Shown: piece after piece, positions 52,831 to 62,537 of the stretch
Layout of the letters: each line of letters opens with the position of its first letter
Position numbering within the stretch: position 1 is the stretch's first letter
Assembly: GCF_963666675.1 (NCBI RefSeq)
Contig: NZ_OY762929.1
Span: 4,560,001-4,624,000, forward strand
Length of the DNA: 64,000 nucleotides
Reading direction: 5' to 3'
Source of the DNA: an uncultured Desulfobacter sp.
GTDB lineage: Bacteria > Desulfobacterota > Desulfobacteria > Desulfobacterales > Desulfobacteraceae
The notes under the pieces: model-generated
Databases searched by the model: none
Told to the model about the DNA's origin: nothing
Seen by the model: the letters and a program-made list of their open reading frames with translations, nothing else
Program-made: the position numbers and the translations under genes

Positions 52831-54354
52831 ATGATGGACAAACTTATACTAAAAGAAGAAGACGGTGTCCTGAAACGTGACACCAGGTCTTCTCCATGGA
52901 AAATTCTGGTCGTGGATGATGAAGAAGGCGTTCACCTCGTAACAACACTGGCACTCAAAAATTTCATCTTTGATAACAAAAACTTATTATTATTCCATGC
53001 GTACTCTGCGGCCCAGGCCCTTGAATATCTTATTGAGCATTCCGATACCGCCATCATGTTACTCGATGTGGTCATGGAATCCGAACATGCAGGATTAAAA
53101 CTGGTAAAAAAAATCCGGGAAGATCTCAACAACAAAACCACCCGGATTGTTTTAAGAACCGGTCAGCCGGGGCAGGCACCGGAACGCGAAGTCATCCAGA
53201 ACTATGATATCAACGGCTACAAGACCAAAACCGAGTTGACCGCGAACAAGTTGTTTACCCTGATGTATGCCACATTAAGATCCTATCGCGATATTATTAC
53301 CCTGGAAAGAAGCCGCAAGGGGCTGGAAAAACTCATTGTGGCATCCAGGGGAATCTCTTCACGGGGGGCACTGGCCGAATTCATACGCGTTACGGTTGAG
53401 CAGTTGACCCACCTGCTTAACATTGAAGAGACCACTATTTTTTCCTGCAAGGTCACAGGATACGTCCTGTTAGAGCAATGTCTGGAGGTCTATTCTCCAG
53501 AGAATCCCCTAGGCGAAAGCTGCATAACCGTAACGGATTTACCCGAAGGGAAACGAAATATCATTTCATCTGCCATTACCGAGCAAAAAAATATTTTTGA
53601 AAAAGATAAATTTGTTGTCTATTGCTCAAATAAAAATCAGATTGTTCTGTTTTTTGCCCAAATTAATCAGGTGCTGTCCGATCTTGATATTCGCCTGCTG
53701 AATATCTTTACTGAAAACCTGATTGTAACCCTGGATAATATCCAGCTCAATGAGGCAATCACCGACAGTCAAAAGGAGATGGTCTACCGTCTCGGAGAGG
53801 TGGTCGAGTCCCGTTCCAAGGAGACCGGAAACCATGTCAAACGCATGGCACATTATTCAGAGCTGCTGGCCCTGCTGGTCGGCCTGGATAAAACCGAGGC
53901 AGAATTAATCAAGACCGCTTCGCCCATGCATGATATCGGCAAAATTGCCATTCCCGATGCCATTTTAACCAAACCCGGAAAATTGAATGCCGAGGAGTGG
54001 CGGATTGTGAAGACCCACCCGAAACGCGGGTACGACATACTCAAGCAATCGTCCCTGGTCGTGATGAATATCAGTGCCATCATCGCTTTGACCCATCATG
54101 AAAAATGGGATGGCACGGGCTACCCCAAAGGACAGAAAGGCACGGATATCCACATTTACGGCCGGATCACCGCCATCGCCGATGTGTTTGATGCCCTGGG
54201 AAGCGAACGCTGTTATAAAGAGGCATGGCCCCTGGATAAAATCATTGCCCTTTTCAAAAGCGAGCGGGGTAAGCATTTTGATCCATTGTTAACAGATCTA
54301 TTTCTTGAAAATCTGGATAAATTTCTGGTGATCAGGGATAAATTTGTTGACTGA
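52831..54354 (+). CDS. response regulator with HD-GYP phosphodiesterase domain
   Basis: Protein of 507 residues. The receiver domain (ILVVDDEEGVHLVTTLAL, phospho-Asp in IMLLDVVMES, Lys in GYKTKTE) is followed by a DUF3369-like middle domain (about 165-320). The HD-GYP domain holds HVKRMAHYSELLA, SPMHDIGKIAIPDAIL, HPKRGYDIL, THHEKWDGTGYPKG and AIADVFDALGS. All hallmark residues for c-di-GMP hydrolysis are kept. It is RpfG-like with an extra domain. ATG at 52831 or 52834 is more likely than the TTG inside the upstream stop. The following kinase gene is 16 nt away and may supply its phosphate. Confidence 0.92.
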   Translation: MMDKLILKEEDGVLKRDTRSSPWKILVVDDEEGVHLVTTLALKNFIFDNKNLLLFHAYSAAQALEYLIEHSDTAIMLLDVVMESEHAGLKLVKKIREDLNNKTTRIVLRTGQPGQAPEREVIQNYDINGYKTKTELTANKLFTLMYATLRSYRDIITLERSRKGLEKLIVASRGISSRGALAEFIRVTVEQLTHLLNIEETTIFSCKVTGYVLLEQCLEVYSPENPLGESCITVTDLPEGKRNIISSAITEQKNIFEKDKFVVYCSNKNQIVLFFAQINQVLSDLDIRLLNIFTENLIVTLDNIQLNEAITDSQKEMVYRLGEVVESRSKETGNHVKRMAHYSELLALLVGLDKTEAELIKTASPMHDIGKIAIPDAILTKPGKLNAEEWRIVKTHPKRGYDILKQSSLVVMNISAIIALTHHEKWDGTGYPKGQKGTDIHIYGRITAIADVFDALGSERCYKEAWPLDKIIALFKSERGKHFDPLLTDLFLENLDKFLVIRDKFVD

Positions 54355-54370
54355 CAATCGGGAGGACAAG

Positions 54371-55609
54371 ATGTCCAAGCATTTATCAAACGCCCCGCCG
54401 CTGATACTCACCATTGATGATGAACAGATCATCCGCAACAGTTTTACGGATATACTTGAGGACAATGGCTATGGGGTCATCCAGGCGGAAAACGGCCATA
54501 TCGGTATAGAAAAAATCCGGGAACATAAACCGGACCTTATTTTATGCGATCTGCAAATGCCTGAAATAAACGGACTTGAGGTGGTCCGTACCGTGAAGGC
54601 GGAATTTGAGAAGATCCCCATCATCATGGTTTCAGGCGCAGGGGTGTTAAATGATGCCATTGACGCCGTCCGGTTAGGTGCCTGGGATTATCTGGTGAAA
54701 CCCCTATTCAATCTGAATATTCTACTCCAGGCGGTGGAAAGGGCCCTGGGACGCGCCAGGCTCATTGCAGAAAACGAAGCATATCAGAAAAATCTGGAAG
54801 AACAGGCCGTCAAGCTTCAGCAGGAGATCGAAGAGAGAAAACGCACGGAAAAACGGCTTGTGCAGTCGGAAAAAATGGCGGCCTTGGGGGATCTGGTGGC
54901 AGGCGTTGCCCATGAGATCAACACCCCCCTTGGGATTGGGGTCACCGGGATTTCATATCTCCATGATGCCACCAGATCCTTTAAGAAGATATTCACCGCC
55001 GGAGACGCCACCAAAACGGATCTTGAAAATTTCATTGAAGATTGTGAAGAATCCTGCCAGGTCACCCTTTCCAATCTGAATCGCGCAGCCAAACTGGTGG
55101 AGGGATTTAAACAGATTGCGGTGGACCAGTCCAGTGATGAACAACGCTTTTTTAACGTAAAGCAGTATATTGACGAAATTTTATTCAGTCTCTATCCACG
55201 CATCAAAAAGACCCAACATACGATCCATGTGGATGTGCCCGAAGATTTGGATATGAACAGTTATCCGGGAGCCTTTTCCCAGGTATTGACCAACCTTGTT
55301 ATGAATTCTTTGCTCCACGGATTTGAAGAGATGGAAAAGGGGACAATTACCATCACCGTCAAAAACGAAGATCGTTCAATCATCCTCTGCTATGAAGACA
55401 ATGGTAAGGGCATGACACAAAACCAGCAAAAAAAAATATTTGACCCTTTTTTCACCACCAAACGCGGTTCCGGCGGTACGGGGCTTGGGATGCACCTGGT
55501 TTTTAACCTTGTCAGCAAAAAATTGAACGGCGAAATCAACTGTACAAGTACGGTGGATAAGGGCACATTTTTTACCATCACAATTCCTTTGGATGATAAA
55601 GAAACCTAA
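54371..55609 (+). CDS. hybrid receiver-histidine kinase
   Basis: Protein of 412 residues. An N-terminal receiver domain (LILTIDDEQIIRNSFTDILE, phospho-Asp in LILCDLQMPEINGLEV) is joined by a coiled coil to HisKA (ALGDLVAGVAHEINTPLGIG) and HATPase (CYEDNGKGMTQNQQKKIFDP, FFTTKRGSGGTGLGMHLVFN). There is no membrane segment, so it is cytoplasmic and its kinase is probably set by phosphorylation of the receiver. GGAGG at 54361-54365 supports the ATG at 54371. It is paired with the HD-GYP regulator upstream. Confidence 0.92.
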   Translation: MSKHLSNAPPLILTIDDEQIIRNSFTDILEDNGYGVIQAENGHIGIEKIREHKPDLILCDLQMPEINGLEVVRTVKAEFEKIPIIMVSGAGVLNDAIDAVRLGAWDYLVKPLFNLNILLQAVERALGRARLIAENEAYQKNLEEQAVKLQQEIEERKRTEKRLVQSEKMAALGDLVAGVAHEINTPLGIGVTGISYLHDATRSFKKIFTAGDATKTDLENFIEDCEESCQVTLSNLNRAAKLVEGFKQIAVDQSSDEQRFFNVKQYIDEILFSLYPRIKKTQHTIHVDVPEDLDMNSYPGAFSQVLTNLVMNSLLHGFEEMEKGTITITVKNEDRSIILCYEDNGKGMTQNQQKKIFDPFFTTKRGSGGTGLGMHLVFNLVSKKLNGEINCTSTVDKGTFFTITIPLDDKET

Positions 55610-55713
55610 GGCCCAGGACCACCACCCAAAGCGGCGTCGATCTAACCATGCCCGGGGGTGAAGGTTTACGTCCATATTGTGTCGTTCAGATAGGAATTGA
55701 ATACGTTAAAAAA

Positions 55714-55943
55714 TCAGTTATCCAGAACCGTCCTGACCCTTTGGGCCAGATCCTTTATAAGCCGCTGTCCGAAAGCTCAGTCAAGCACCTCCCAGGCAAT
55801 TTCCCGTTCACTGAAAAGATAGGGAATGGACAATACCTGAATTGGAAGAGATGCCCGTCTGCAAAATCACGGGCAGCAACCAGACCATCAAGGATCGTTT
55901 CAATCTTATCCATAGAGGATGCCCCCAAAGTCTGGGAGTAAAG
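55714..55943 (-). pseudogene. C-terminal remnant of a DctP-type (TRAP) substrate-binding protein
   Basis: On the minus strand one frame reads LYSQTLGASSMDKIETILDG LVAARDFADG. The next frame continues VLSIPYLFSEREIAWEVLD, a stop, then AFGQRLIKDLAQRVRTVLDN and a stop. Together they look like an inner part of a periplasmic dicarboxylate-binding protein, broken by at least one frameshift and one stop codon. The rest of the 55610-56164 gap shows one short plus-strand remnant (56016-56120, ending TGDADLTQGTKKAYANGSES) and no intact gene. Confidence 0.4.
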
Positions 55944-56164
55944 CCTTACTTTAAGTCAACCTTTTGAACGGCTCTCAACCTCATTTGTAAATACCACAAA
56001 AGGCGTCCATCCAAAATGATCTTCTTTGGACGGATTCCCGATGGCGATTTTCATTTCACAGGCGATGCCGACCTCACACAAGGCACCAAAAAGGCCTATG
56101 CCAACGGCTCCGAATCATGATAATTATATAGTCTACAATCAAATATCTGAATGAGGAGTTCCGC

Positions 56165-58318
56165 TTGAAATTTATAAACGAATTTAGGAAATCGTTTAAC
56201 CGCAAGCTGATATCGATATTTTTATTCGTATTAATCATCGCGACATCGCTCATCGGCATTTCCAGTTATCAAATCTCCCAAAAGGCCCTTGCCGAAAAAG
56301 GCAAGGTTGTTCTCAAAAACAGCGTTACCCAGGCATTGGCCTTGATTCATTCGGAATATGAAAAAGTCCAGGCCGGATTAATTTCCAACGCCGATGCACA
56401 GGCGCGGATCAAGACAATTTTAAACGGCCCCATGGGGCCGGACGGCACCCGGCAACTACATAAAAATATCGATTTAAGCGAACATGGATACTTTATTATA
56501 TATGACAAAAAAGGCCTTGAAATTTTGCACCCCACCCTGGAAGGGCAAAACGTATGGGATGTCACCGACTTTAGTGATTCTGAACATTATATTGTCAGAG
56601 AACAAATAAAGACGGCCCTCAATGGTGGCGGATATACCGACTATGCATGGCACCTTCCCCACTCGGAAAAAATCGGCAAAAAAATTTCCTACGCGGCGTT
56701 TTCCCCGGACTGGGAATGGATTGTTATTGCAACGGCATATGAACTGGACTTTGTAAATGAAGCCACTGAAATTCTTTATACCATCGTACTTGTCACCGTT
56801 ATACTGGTGATTTTCACCGGTTATGCCGGCACGATTTATATCAAATCAGCGACAAAACCCATACTTGATATTGCCAAAGGGATGAAAAATGTCACCCAGA
56901 GCCGCTATCACACAATCCATCCGGCCAATCATAATGATGAAACCAAAATATTAATCGATGGGTACAACACCATGATCGCTTCCCTTGAAAAGGCGAAACA
57001 AAAAATCACCATAAAAAATAACCGATTGACCTACCTTGCCTACAACGATGACCTGACACAGCTTCCCAATCGAAACGGCTTGAAAGAGTATGTGAACCAA
57101 AGGTTGGACAATGGCTGTCAATCCGGATACCTGGCCCAACTGGACATCATGGGCCTGAGGTTAATTAATTTAACCATAGGATATGATCAGGGAGACAGGG
57201 TATTGGGACTCTTTGGCAAGTACCTGGGCCAATGTAAAACAAAGAGCTTTTATCCCGCGCGCACCGGCAGCAATGAATTTTCAATCTGGATAGAAGATGT
57301 TGCAGCCCAGGAGATCTTACAGGTACTAGAGGAGATCAGGCATAATAGTAAACAATACATTTTAGAAAACGGTTACAATCAGATACTTGACATATACCTT
57401 GCCCTGGCCGAGTACGACAGACCCCAGAAATCCTTTGAGACCTTATACGAAGAGACAACAAGCGCCATGCGAACAGCCAGGGAAAATAAAAGTTTATCAC
57501 TGACGCCGTTTAAAGAATCCATGAGAGCGCGGGTGGAAGACGAACTTGCCATGCGCCGGCACCTGGGGAAGGCCATTTTAGAGAAAGAGCTGGTCCCCTA
57601 TTACCAGGCCAAGGTTGATTTCACCACGGAAAAGGTTGTGGGGGTGGAAGCATTGGCACGATGGATTTCCAGTGAAATGGGATTTGTGCAGCCCAATGTG
57701 TTTATCCCGTACATCAATCAGCTCAATCTGATCACCCAATTCACCGATTATATGATCGACAAAGTGTTGGGGGACTATCAAGCGTTGACCATGAAATACG
57801 ACGCCGACCTGACGATATCGATTAACATCTCCCCTTTGTGTTTCATGGAAAAAGATTTTACCGGCAAAATTGAGCGGGCCTTAGATAAGCATGCCATTCC
57901 CCCGCACAGATTAATCCTTGAAATAACCGAAGATATTTTTATCTCCGATTATAAGAAAATAAATATAATTATAGCCAAGCTTCGACAGTTGTTTGTCAAA
58001 GTTTCCATTGATGATTTCGGCACGGGCTACTCCTCTTTGAATTATCTGAAAAATATCCACCTCGATGAAATCAAGCTTGACAAAAGTTTTGTGGACCAGA
58101 TTCTTGATGATGATAAAGCATTTTACATGTTTGAGACCCTGTGTAATATTGCCCAAAATTACGGATATTCCATTGTAGCTGAAGGGGTTGAAACCAAAAA
58201 ACAGCTCAAAAAAATCAGCACCACGCCCCTTAAAATCATTCAGGGCTATCTGTTTTCAAAGCCTGAGCCGCTGCATATGAAAACAGCATCGGCCAAAAGC
58301 CCCGGGTCATGCAGTTAA
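56165..58318 (+). CDS. Cache/GGDEF/EAL membrane protein, likely c-di-GMP phosphodiesterase
   Basis: Protein of 717 residues. A helix at 14-32, a periplasmic Cache domain (about 40-195; EHGYFIIYDKKGLEILHPTL, ISYAAFSPDWEWIVIATAYE), a second helix at 205-225 and a HAMP segment lead to a GGDEF domain. Its signature is changed to GSNEF, so it is probably not a cyclase. The EAL domain is complete: GVEALARW, INISPL, LEITEDIF, SIDDFGTGYSSLNYL, EIKLDKSFVD, EGVET and QGYLFSKP. The start is TTG at 56165 with GAGGAG 6 nt upstream. Its stop overlaps the next gene by 10 nt. Confidence 0.92.
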   Translation: MKFINEFRKSFNRKLISIFLFVLIIATSLIGISSYQISQKALAEKGKVVLKNSVTQALALIHSEYEKVQAGLISNADAQARIKTILNGPMGPDGTRQLHKNIDLSEHGYFIIYDKKGLEILHPTLEGQNVWDVTDFSDSEHYIVREQIKTALNGGGYTDYAWHLPHSEKIGKKISYAAFSPDWEWIVIATAYELDFVNEATEILYTIVLVTVILVIFTGYAGTIYIKSATKPILDIAKGMKNVTQSRYHTIHPANHNDETKILIDGYNTMIASLEKAKQKITIKNNRLTYLAYNDDLTQLPNRNGLKEYVNQRLDNGCQSGYLAQLDIMGLRLINLTIGYDQGDRVLGLFGKYLGQCKTKSFYPARTGSNEFSIWIEDVAAQEILQVLEEIRHNSKQYILENGYNQILDIYLALAEYDRPQKSFETLYEETTSAMRTARENKSLSLTPFKESMRARVEDELAMRRHLGKAILEKELVPYYQAKVDFTTEKVVGVEALARWISSEMGFVQPNVFIPYINQLNLITQFTDYMIDKVLGDYQALTMKYDADLTISINISPLCFMEKDFTGKIERALDKHAIPPHRLILEITEDIFISDYKKINIIIAKLRQLFVKVSIDDFGTGYSSLNYLKNIHLDEIKLDKSFVDQILDDDKAFYMFETLCNIAQNYGYSIVAEGVETKKQLKKISTTPLKIIQGYLFSKPEPLHMKTASAKSPGSCS

Positions 58319-59337
58319 AGATCATAGACCGCCCGTTTGAATGGGACCGGTTTGTTATGCAGCATCCCGGTGCCTGCTTTACCCACCTTTTTGGCTGGCG
58401 CAGGGTGATTGCGTCCGTATACCGGCACAATCCGCTTTACCTGGCTGCCGTGAAAAGCGGTCAAATATCGGCCATGGTTCCCCTGTTTTGCTTCAACCGG
58501 CCCTTTTACCCGTCTGAATGGATCTCCATCCCCTTTTTTGACCATGCCGGTATTCTGGCAAAGACGCCGGAGGCCGGACACTGCCTCGTGGAAAAAGCGT
58601 GGGAAACGCTTGGCTGCAAAACCAACGCCGGGTTAAGCATCCGGCAGGATGCGAATGTTGACCTGTCCGGGCAAATCCTTGGGGGCCGGCGTCCAAAAAT
58701 TTTCACCGAAAAGAGAGGGCTGGCCATTGCCCTGGCACCCGGTCCCCGTCAGATGATGGCGGCGTTTCCCGCCAAACTCAGAAGCCAGATCAACAAAGGG
58801 ATAAAAAACGGACTGACCTGGGATATTGGCGGGCCGACGCTTTTGCCGGCATTTTACAAGGTATTTGCCCGAAACATGCGGGATCTGGGCTCCCCGGTCC
58901 ATTCCTTGAGCTTTTTTAAAACCATCTTTTCCGTCTTCCCGGGCCGGGCATTCATCTGCGTGGTGTACCACAAAGGGACTCCGGCGGCCGCAGGATTTGT
59001 TTTCCGGTTTAAAAACCGACTGTTCAATCCCTGGGCCTCATCGGTTAGAGCGTTCCGGTCCCTGAACACCAATATGCTGCTCTACTGGCAAATGATCCGG
59101 CTGGCCTGCAGCCTCAACCTCGACATGTTTGACATGGGCAGATCTTCAAAGGGTGCCCCCACCTTTCGGTTCAAACAACAATGGGGGCCCAAGCAGACAC
59201 CACTTTCCTGGTATACCTGGGCAGGAGACCGTCGCAGAGCACCGGCGGAGACCCTGGTCATTAATTCCTGGAAAAAACTGCCCCTGGGCGTCGCCAACCT
59301 GGCAGGCCCCCGGGTCAGAAAACACATTTCATTGTGA
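58309..59337 (+). CDS. FemAB/GNAT-like acyltransferase
   Basis: Protein of 342 residues. YLAAVKSGQISAMVPLFCFN, LRSQINKGIKNGLTWDIGGP, HKGTPAAAGFVFRFKNRLFN and MFDMGRSSKGAPTFRFKQQW show the two-GNAT FemAB fold, closest by eye to the FemAB family linked with exosortase (XrtA/PEP-CTERM) loci. FemAB enzymes transfer amino acids or acyl groups to amines. No exosortase gene occurs in the window. The gene is coupled to a deacetylase-like gene (4-nt overlap), which supports a role in polysaccharide or cell-surface modification. Confidence 0.75.
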   Translation: MQLKIIDRPFEWDRFVMQHPGACFTHLFGWRRVIASVYRHNPLYLAAVKSGQISAMVPLFCFNRPFYPSEWISIPFFDHAGILAKTPEAGHCLVEKAWETLGCKTNAGLSIRQDANVDLSGQILGGRRPKIFTEKRGLAIALAPGPRQMMAAFPAKLRSQINKGIKNGLTWDIGGPTLLPAFYKVFARNMRDLGSPVHSLSFFKTIFSVFPGRAFICVVYHKGTPAAAGFVFRFKNRLFNPWASSVRAFRSLNTNMLLYWQMIRLACSLNLDMFDMGRSSKGAPTFRFKQQWGPKQTPLSWYTWAGDRRRAPAETLVINSWKKLPLGVANLAGPRVRKHISL

Positions 59338-60512
59338 TCGAGGCTCACAGAACCATGCCGCTGTCGATTCCCATGCCCTTGCTGGTTACCATTGATGATG
59401 CAGGCTGGTGGCTGGGGCAGGACGAATCAGCAATCGGCCGGCCCTTTCGCACCGGGATGCCAAGGGCCCATTGTCCGGAAGACTATACGGCTCTGGTTGC
59501 CCTGGGCCGCAGCCTGGACATGAAGATCCCGGCCGGTTTTGTGCTCTGCGAGTGGGACCGGAACCGGCTGCTCAGAGAGGTGCCCTCTGCCACCTGGATG
59601 GGCGAGCAATGGCAATCTCCATTTACAGACCCGGCGGCCATGGAAAAGGCGGCACAGATCATTCAAAACGGCCGGGATCATCTTGAGGTGGCCGTCCATG
59701 GGGTGGGCCATGAATTCTGGGACCGGGGCCAAATGTTTCGCAGCGAGTTTCACAACACCCAAGGAAAAATGCGGCCCCGGGACCTGGTCAAAAAACATCT
59801 GGAATATTTTTTCAAGCTCCTGGGCGCATTGGGTCTGCCCGGCGATCCCCGGCTCTTTATCCCCCCTGCCCTGCACCACGGCTTCGGCCAAGGGGAAAAA
59901 GGGTTCCAGGCCATTGCCCGGGCCTTTGGCCTCCAGTACATCAGCCTGGTCTTTTCCCGGATAGACTGCCCGATTGTCCCCCAGCTCCCCGGGATTGGCT
60001 GGGAAGAAGGCGTCCTGCTCATGGAGCGGGGGATATCCCAAACCAAGTGGCACCAGGTGGCGGCACCGCCGACATTCAACTTCAATTCGCCCATCCTTGC
60101 CCTGCACTGGGCCAATATCCTCCACCCCGATCCAGGTAGAAACATGGCGGTGATCCATGCCTGGTCCGATTTTATAAAAGAGGGGGCAAAGAGAAATAAG
60201 GTGGTGCTTGCCAAGGACTTCCCTGGATGCCTGACCCAATATCTCAATGCCACCCAGTCCCGGATAGACGTCGGGGAACATAAGATCATCGTATCTTTAG
60301 ACTGGATTCAAAAGCTACCGTCAAAGGCCCTGACCGATACCCTGTTTTTTTTCTTGAACCTGCCCAGGGGCGTACAATTACAATTATCCGGGGCAGAGAA
60401 AAAAAAGCCTCGCAACGATAATGAAGCAATGTTCATTAAAACCGGGCTGCCCAGGGGAGGAAAAATCGTTTTCGAATACAGTCGACCCGCCAAAACAAAG
60501 ACTTGTATATAA
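59334..60512 (+). CDS. polysaccharide-deacetylase-like protein
   Basis: Protein of 392 residues (385 if started at the ATG at 59355). LVTIDDAGWWLGQDESAIG near the start and LEVAVHGVGHEFWD near residue 120 fit the first Asp pair and the metal-binding His pair of the NodB-like deacetylase superfamily. The later blocks (PRLFIPPALHHGFGQGEKGF) suit its third motif. It differs enough from standard NodB proteins that the substrate is open. The GTG at 59334 overlaps the FemAB stop by 4 nt. A second, standard NodB protein lies at 61493. Confidence 0.6.
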   Translation: MIEAHRTMPLSIPMPLLVTIDDAGWWLGQDESAIGRPFRTGMPRAHCPEDYTALVALGRSLDMKIPAGFVLCEWDRNRLLREVPSATWMGEQWQSPFTDPAAMEKAAQIIQNGRDHLEVAVHGVGHEFWDRGQMFRSEFHNTQGKMRPRDLVKKHLEYFFKLLGALGLPGDPRLFIPPALHHGFGQGEKGFQAIARAFGLQYISLVFSRIDCPIVPQLPGIGWEEGVLLMERGISQTKWHQVAAPPTFNFNSPILALHWANILHPDPGRNMAVIHAWSDFIKEGAKRNKVVLAKDFPGCLTQYLNATQSRIDVGEHKIIVSLDWIQKLPSKALTDTLFFFLNLPRGVQLQLSGAEKKKPRNDNEAMFIKTGLPRGGKIVFEYSRPAKTKTCI

Positions 60513-60587
60513 AATAACTATACGTTTATGAAAGATAGATTAGAATTATCTTTTTGACAGAAGCCGTCCCGTTTCTATAATTGCCCA

Positions 60588-61472
60588 ATGGAATTGAAAT
60601 GTTATCCCCAAATAGAGATTCAGACCATCCTTGAAAAGGGAACCGCCGTCCAGAACGAAGATTTTTTGATCATCCAGGACAATATCCTCGGGGTCTTTGA
60701 CGGGGCCACCAGCCTGAACAGTCAAAAGTTCAGCCAAGACCGGACCGGGGGCACCATTGCCTCGCGTACAGCCGGTGCCGTTTTTAAAAAGAACCATTTT
60801 CCTTTAAACCAGCTGGCCTGCCAGGCCAATGATGCAATTATGCGGCAGATGGTTTCCAACGGGGTGGACATCTCAAAAAAAGAAAATCTCTGGAGTACCA
60901 GTGCGGCGGTTGTACGCCTCAAAGCGCGCTCTATAGAATGGGTCCAGAGCGGGGATGCCGTCATTATTCTTATCTACGAGGACGGCAGCCACCGGGAGCT
61001 GGTGGAGCGGGAAGACCATGACCATGAAACCCTGGCGTTGTGGAAAGATTTGGTCCGCACCCACCTTCCCGACACCGGCAAGGCAGATGTTTCTCCCGAA
61101 CGTGCCCCCCAGCAGATCCTTGATCTGATGCGAGGCAAACTGGCCGGCCAGATCCGCAAGGTTCGTTCGGGCATGAACATCACCTATGGGGTGCTTAACG
61201 GCGAAAAAACGGCAGAAGCCTTTCTGAGCCAGGGGGAAGAGCCTTTGGACCGGGTGGCCCATGTGCTGATCTTTACCGACGGTCTCTCCATCCCCCGGCC
61301 CGAGCCGGGCCCCCGAAAGGATTTTACCAACCTTGTCAAAACCTACCTGAACCTGGGCCTGGACGGCCTTAAACAGATGATTCGCAACCAGGAAGAAAAA
61401 GATCCCCATTGCCTGCGCTGTCCCCGGTTCAAGTGCCATGACGACATTGCCGCCATCGCCATGCAATTTTAG
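60588..61472 (+). CDS. PP2C-type protein phosphatase
   Basis: Protein of 294 residues. Near the start TAVQNEDFLIIQDNILGVFD has the NxDxxxxxxxxFxVFDGxG-like motif of PP2C phosphatases. GATSLNSQK, WVQSGDAVIILIY, HVLIFTDGLSIP and FKCHDDIAAIAM supply the further motifs, with metal-binding Asps kept. It likely dephosphorylates Ser/Thr on proteins; the target is unknown. No kinase is adjacent. It lies 75 nt after the deacetylase-like gene and converges with the NodB gene. Confidence 0.8.
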   Translation: MELKCYPQIEIQTILEKGTAVQNEDFLIIQDNILGVFDGATSLNSQKFSQDRTGGTIASRTAGAVFKKNHFPLNQLACQANDAIMRQMVSNGVDISKKENLWSTSAAVVRLKARSIEWVQSGDAVIILIYEDGSHRELVEREDHDHETLALWKDLVRTHLPDTGKADVSPERAPQQILDLMRGKLAGQIRKVRSGMNITYGVLNGEKTAEAFLSQGEEPLDRVAHVLIFTDGLSIPRPEPGPRKDFTNLVKTYLNLGLDGLKQMIRNQEEKDPHCLRCPRFKCHDDIAAIAMQF

Positions 61473-61492
61473 AAAAATTGACGCAGGAACAT

Positions 61493-62377
61493 TCAGATAG
61501 AAGCCTCACCCGTCTCCACCACGTCCATAACCGGCTGCCCGATCAGTTCCGATAACGGCACAACAGAAAGCTTCCGGGATTCAAGCCCGTCCAATACAGA
61601 TTCAAGTTCGGATAAAAACAGACGGGTGAACTGGTTGTCAGGCGTTTCGAACCGGGGGGTTAAATCATGCAGCAAAATAATATCACCGGGTCTTACCCGG
61701 CCCAGTATTTTTGACGCCATCCCGGATACGTTGCGGTTTCCTGCGTCCATGGCCCGGCAGGAAAAATTGACGGCAGTCATCCCAAGTTCCCGGAGAACAG
61801 GTCCCAGTTTGGGGTTGGCAATGCCTGCAGGTGGCCGGAAAACCAGCGGCCGGATGCCGTGGGTTCCAAGAACATCTTGGGTTTGGACAATCTCCGCTTT
61901 GAGCTGCCGGCTTGATTTGAGCATGATCAAAGGGTCATGGGAATAGGTATGGTTTCCGATGGTGTGGCCCTGGGCCAGAATCCGGGCAATAAGGTCCGGA
62001 TGACGCCGGGCATTTTTTCCTGTGACAAAAAATGTGGCCGACACCTGGTAAGATTGAAGGAGATCCAGGACCAACGGGGTGGTGACCCTGTCCGGCCCAT
62101 CGTCAAAGGAGAGAGAGACACACGCCTTTTTACGATTGCCCCGGCAGACGACGGGCAAAAAAAAACCGAACCGCGTTGCACAAGGCGCCGCCAGGCAGAG
62201 CCCAACAAATCCTGCCAGGGGCAAAATACTCCACACAGGCCCCCAAAGGACAAACAAGACACCCGCCAGGATAAACGCAGCAATGCCCGTTTTCTCTGCG
62301 ATGCTCCATGTTTTTTTTACAGGTATTTTCAAGTACGCAGTCCCGGGATATTCTTTCAAGCAGTGATTTGACTGCAT
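61493..62377 (-). CDS. membrane-anchored polysaccharide deacetylase (NodB)
   Basis: Protein of 294 residues. Two membrane helices near residues 30-68 are followed by the NodB domain: motif 1 VSLSFDDGPDRVTTPLVLDL, motif 2 GHTIGNHTYSHDPL, motif 3 PLVFRPPAGIANPKLGPVL, motif 4 RPGDIILLHDLTP. All metal ligands (Asp, His, His) and the catalytic acids are kept. It removes N-acetyl groups from a sugar polymer such as peptidoglycan or an exopolysaccharide. It stands alone on the minus strand. The plus-strand neighbour is the PP2C gene. Confidence 0.92.
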   Translation of the reverse strand: MQSNHCLKEYPGTAYLKIPVKKTWSIAEKTGIAAFILAGVLFVLWGPVWSILPLAGFVGLCLAAPCATRFGFFLPVVCRGNRKKACVSLSFDDGPDRVTTPLVLDLLQSYQVSATFFVTGKNARRHPDLIARILAQGHTIGNHTYSHDPLIMLKSSRQLKAEIVQTQDVLGTHGIRPLVFRPPAGIANPKLGPVLRELGMTAVNFSCRAMDAGNRNVSGMASKILGRVRPGDIILLHDLTPRFETPDNQFTRLFLSELESVLDGLESRKLSVVPLSELIGQPVMDVVETGEASI

Positions 62378-62473
62378 GACTATACCAGTCAGCCCGGCAT
62401 AGATCCAGCGGATTCATATTCGGACGTTCCGCCTCACCACGCTCTCAACAAGGCCACCGCTGCACTGAAAAAA

Positions 62474-62514
62474 CAAAAGGACCTGCCGGGCGATGGTGCC
62501 GACAGGTCCTTTTA
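62474..62514 (-). terminator. terminator hairpin downstream of the small membrane-protein remnant
   Basis: AAAAGGACCTG with CGG pairs with CCG and CAGGTCCTTTT (62475-62514), with a T run on both strands. On the minus strand it lies 24 nt after the small gene at 62538-62688. Confidence 0.8.
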
Positions 62515-62537
62515 TACCCCCGTAACGGGAGAGTCGC

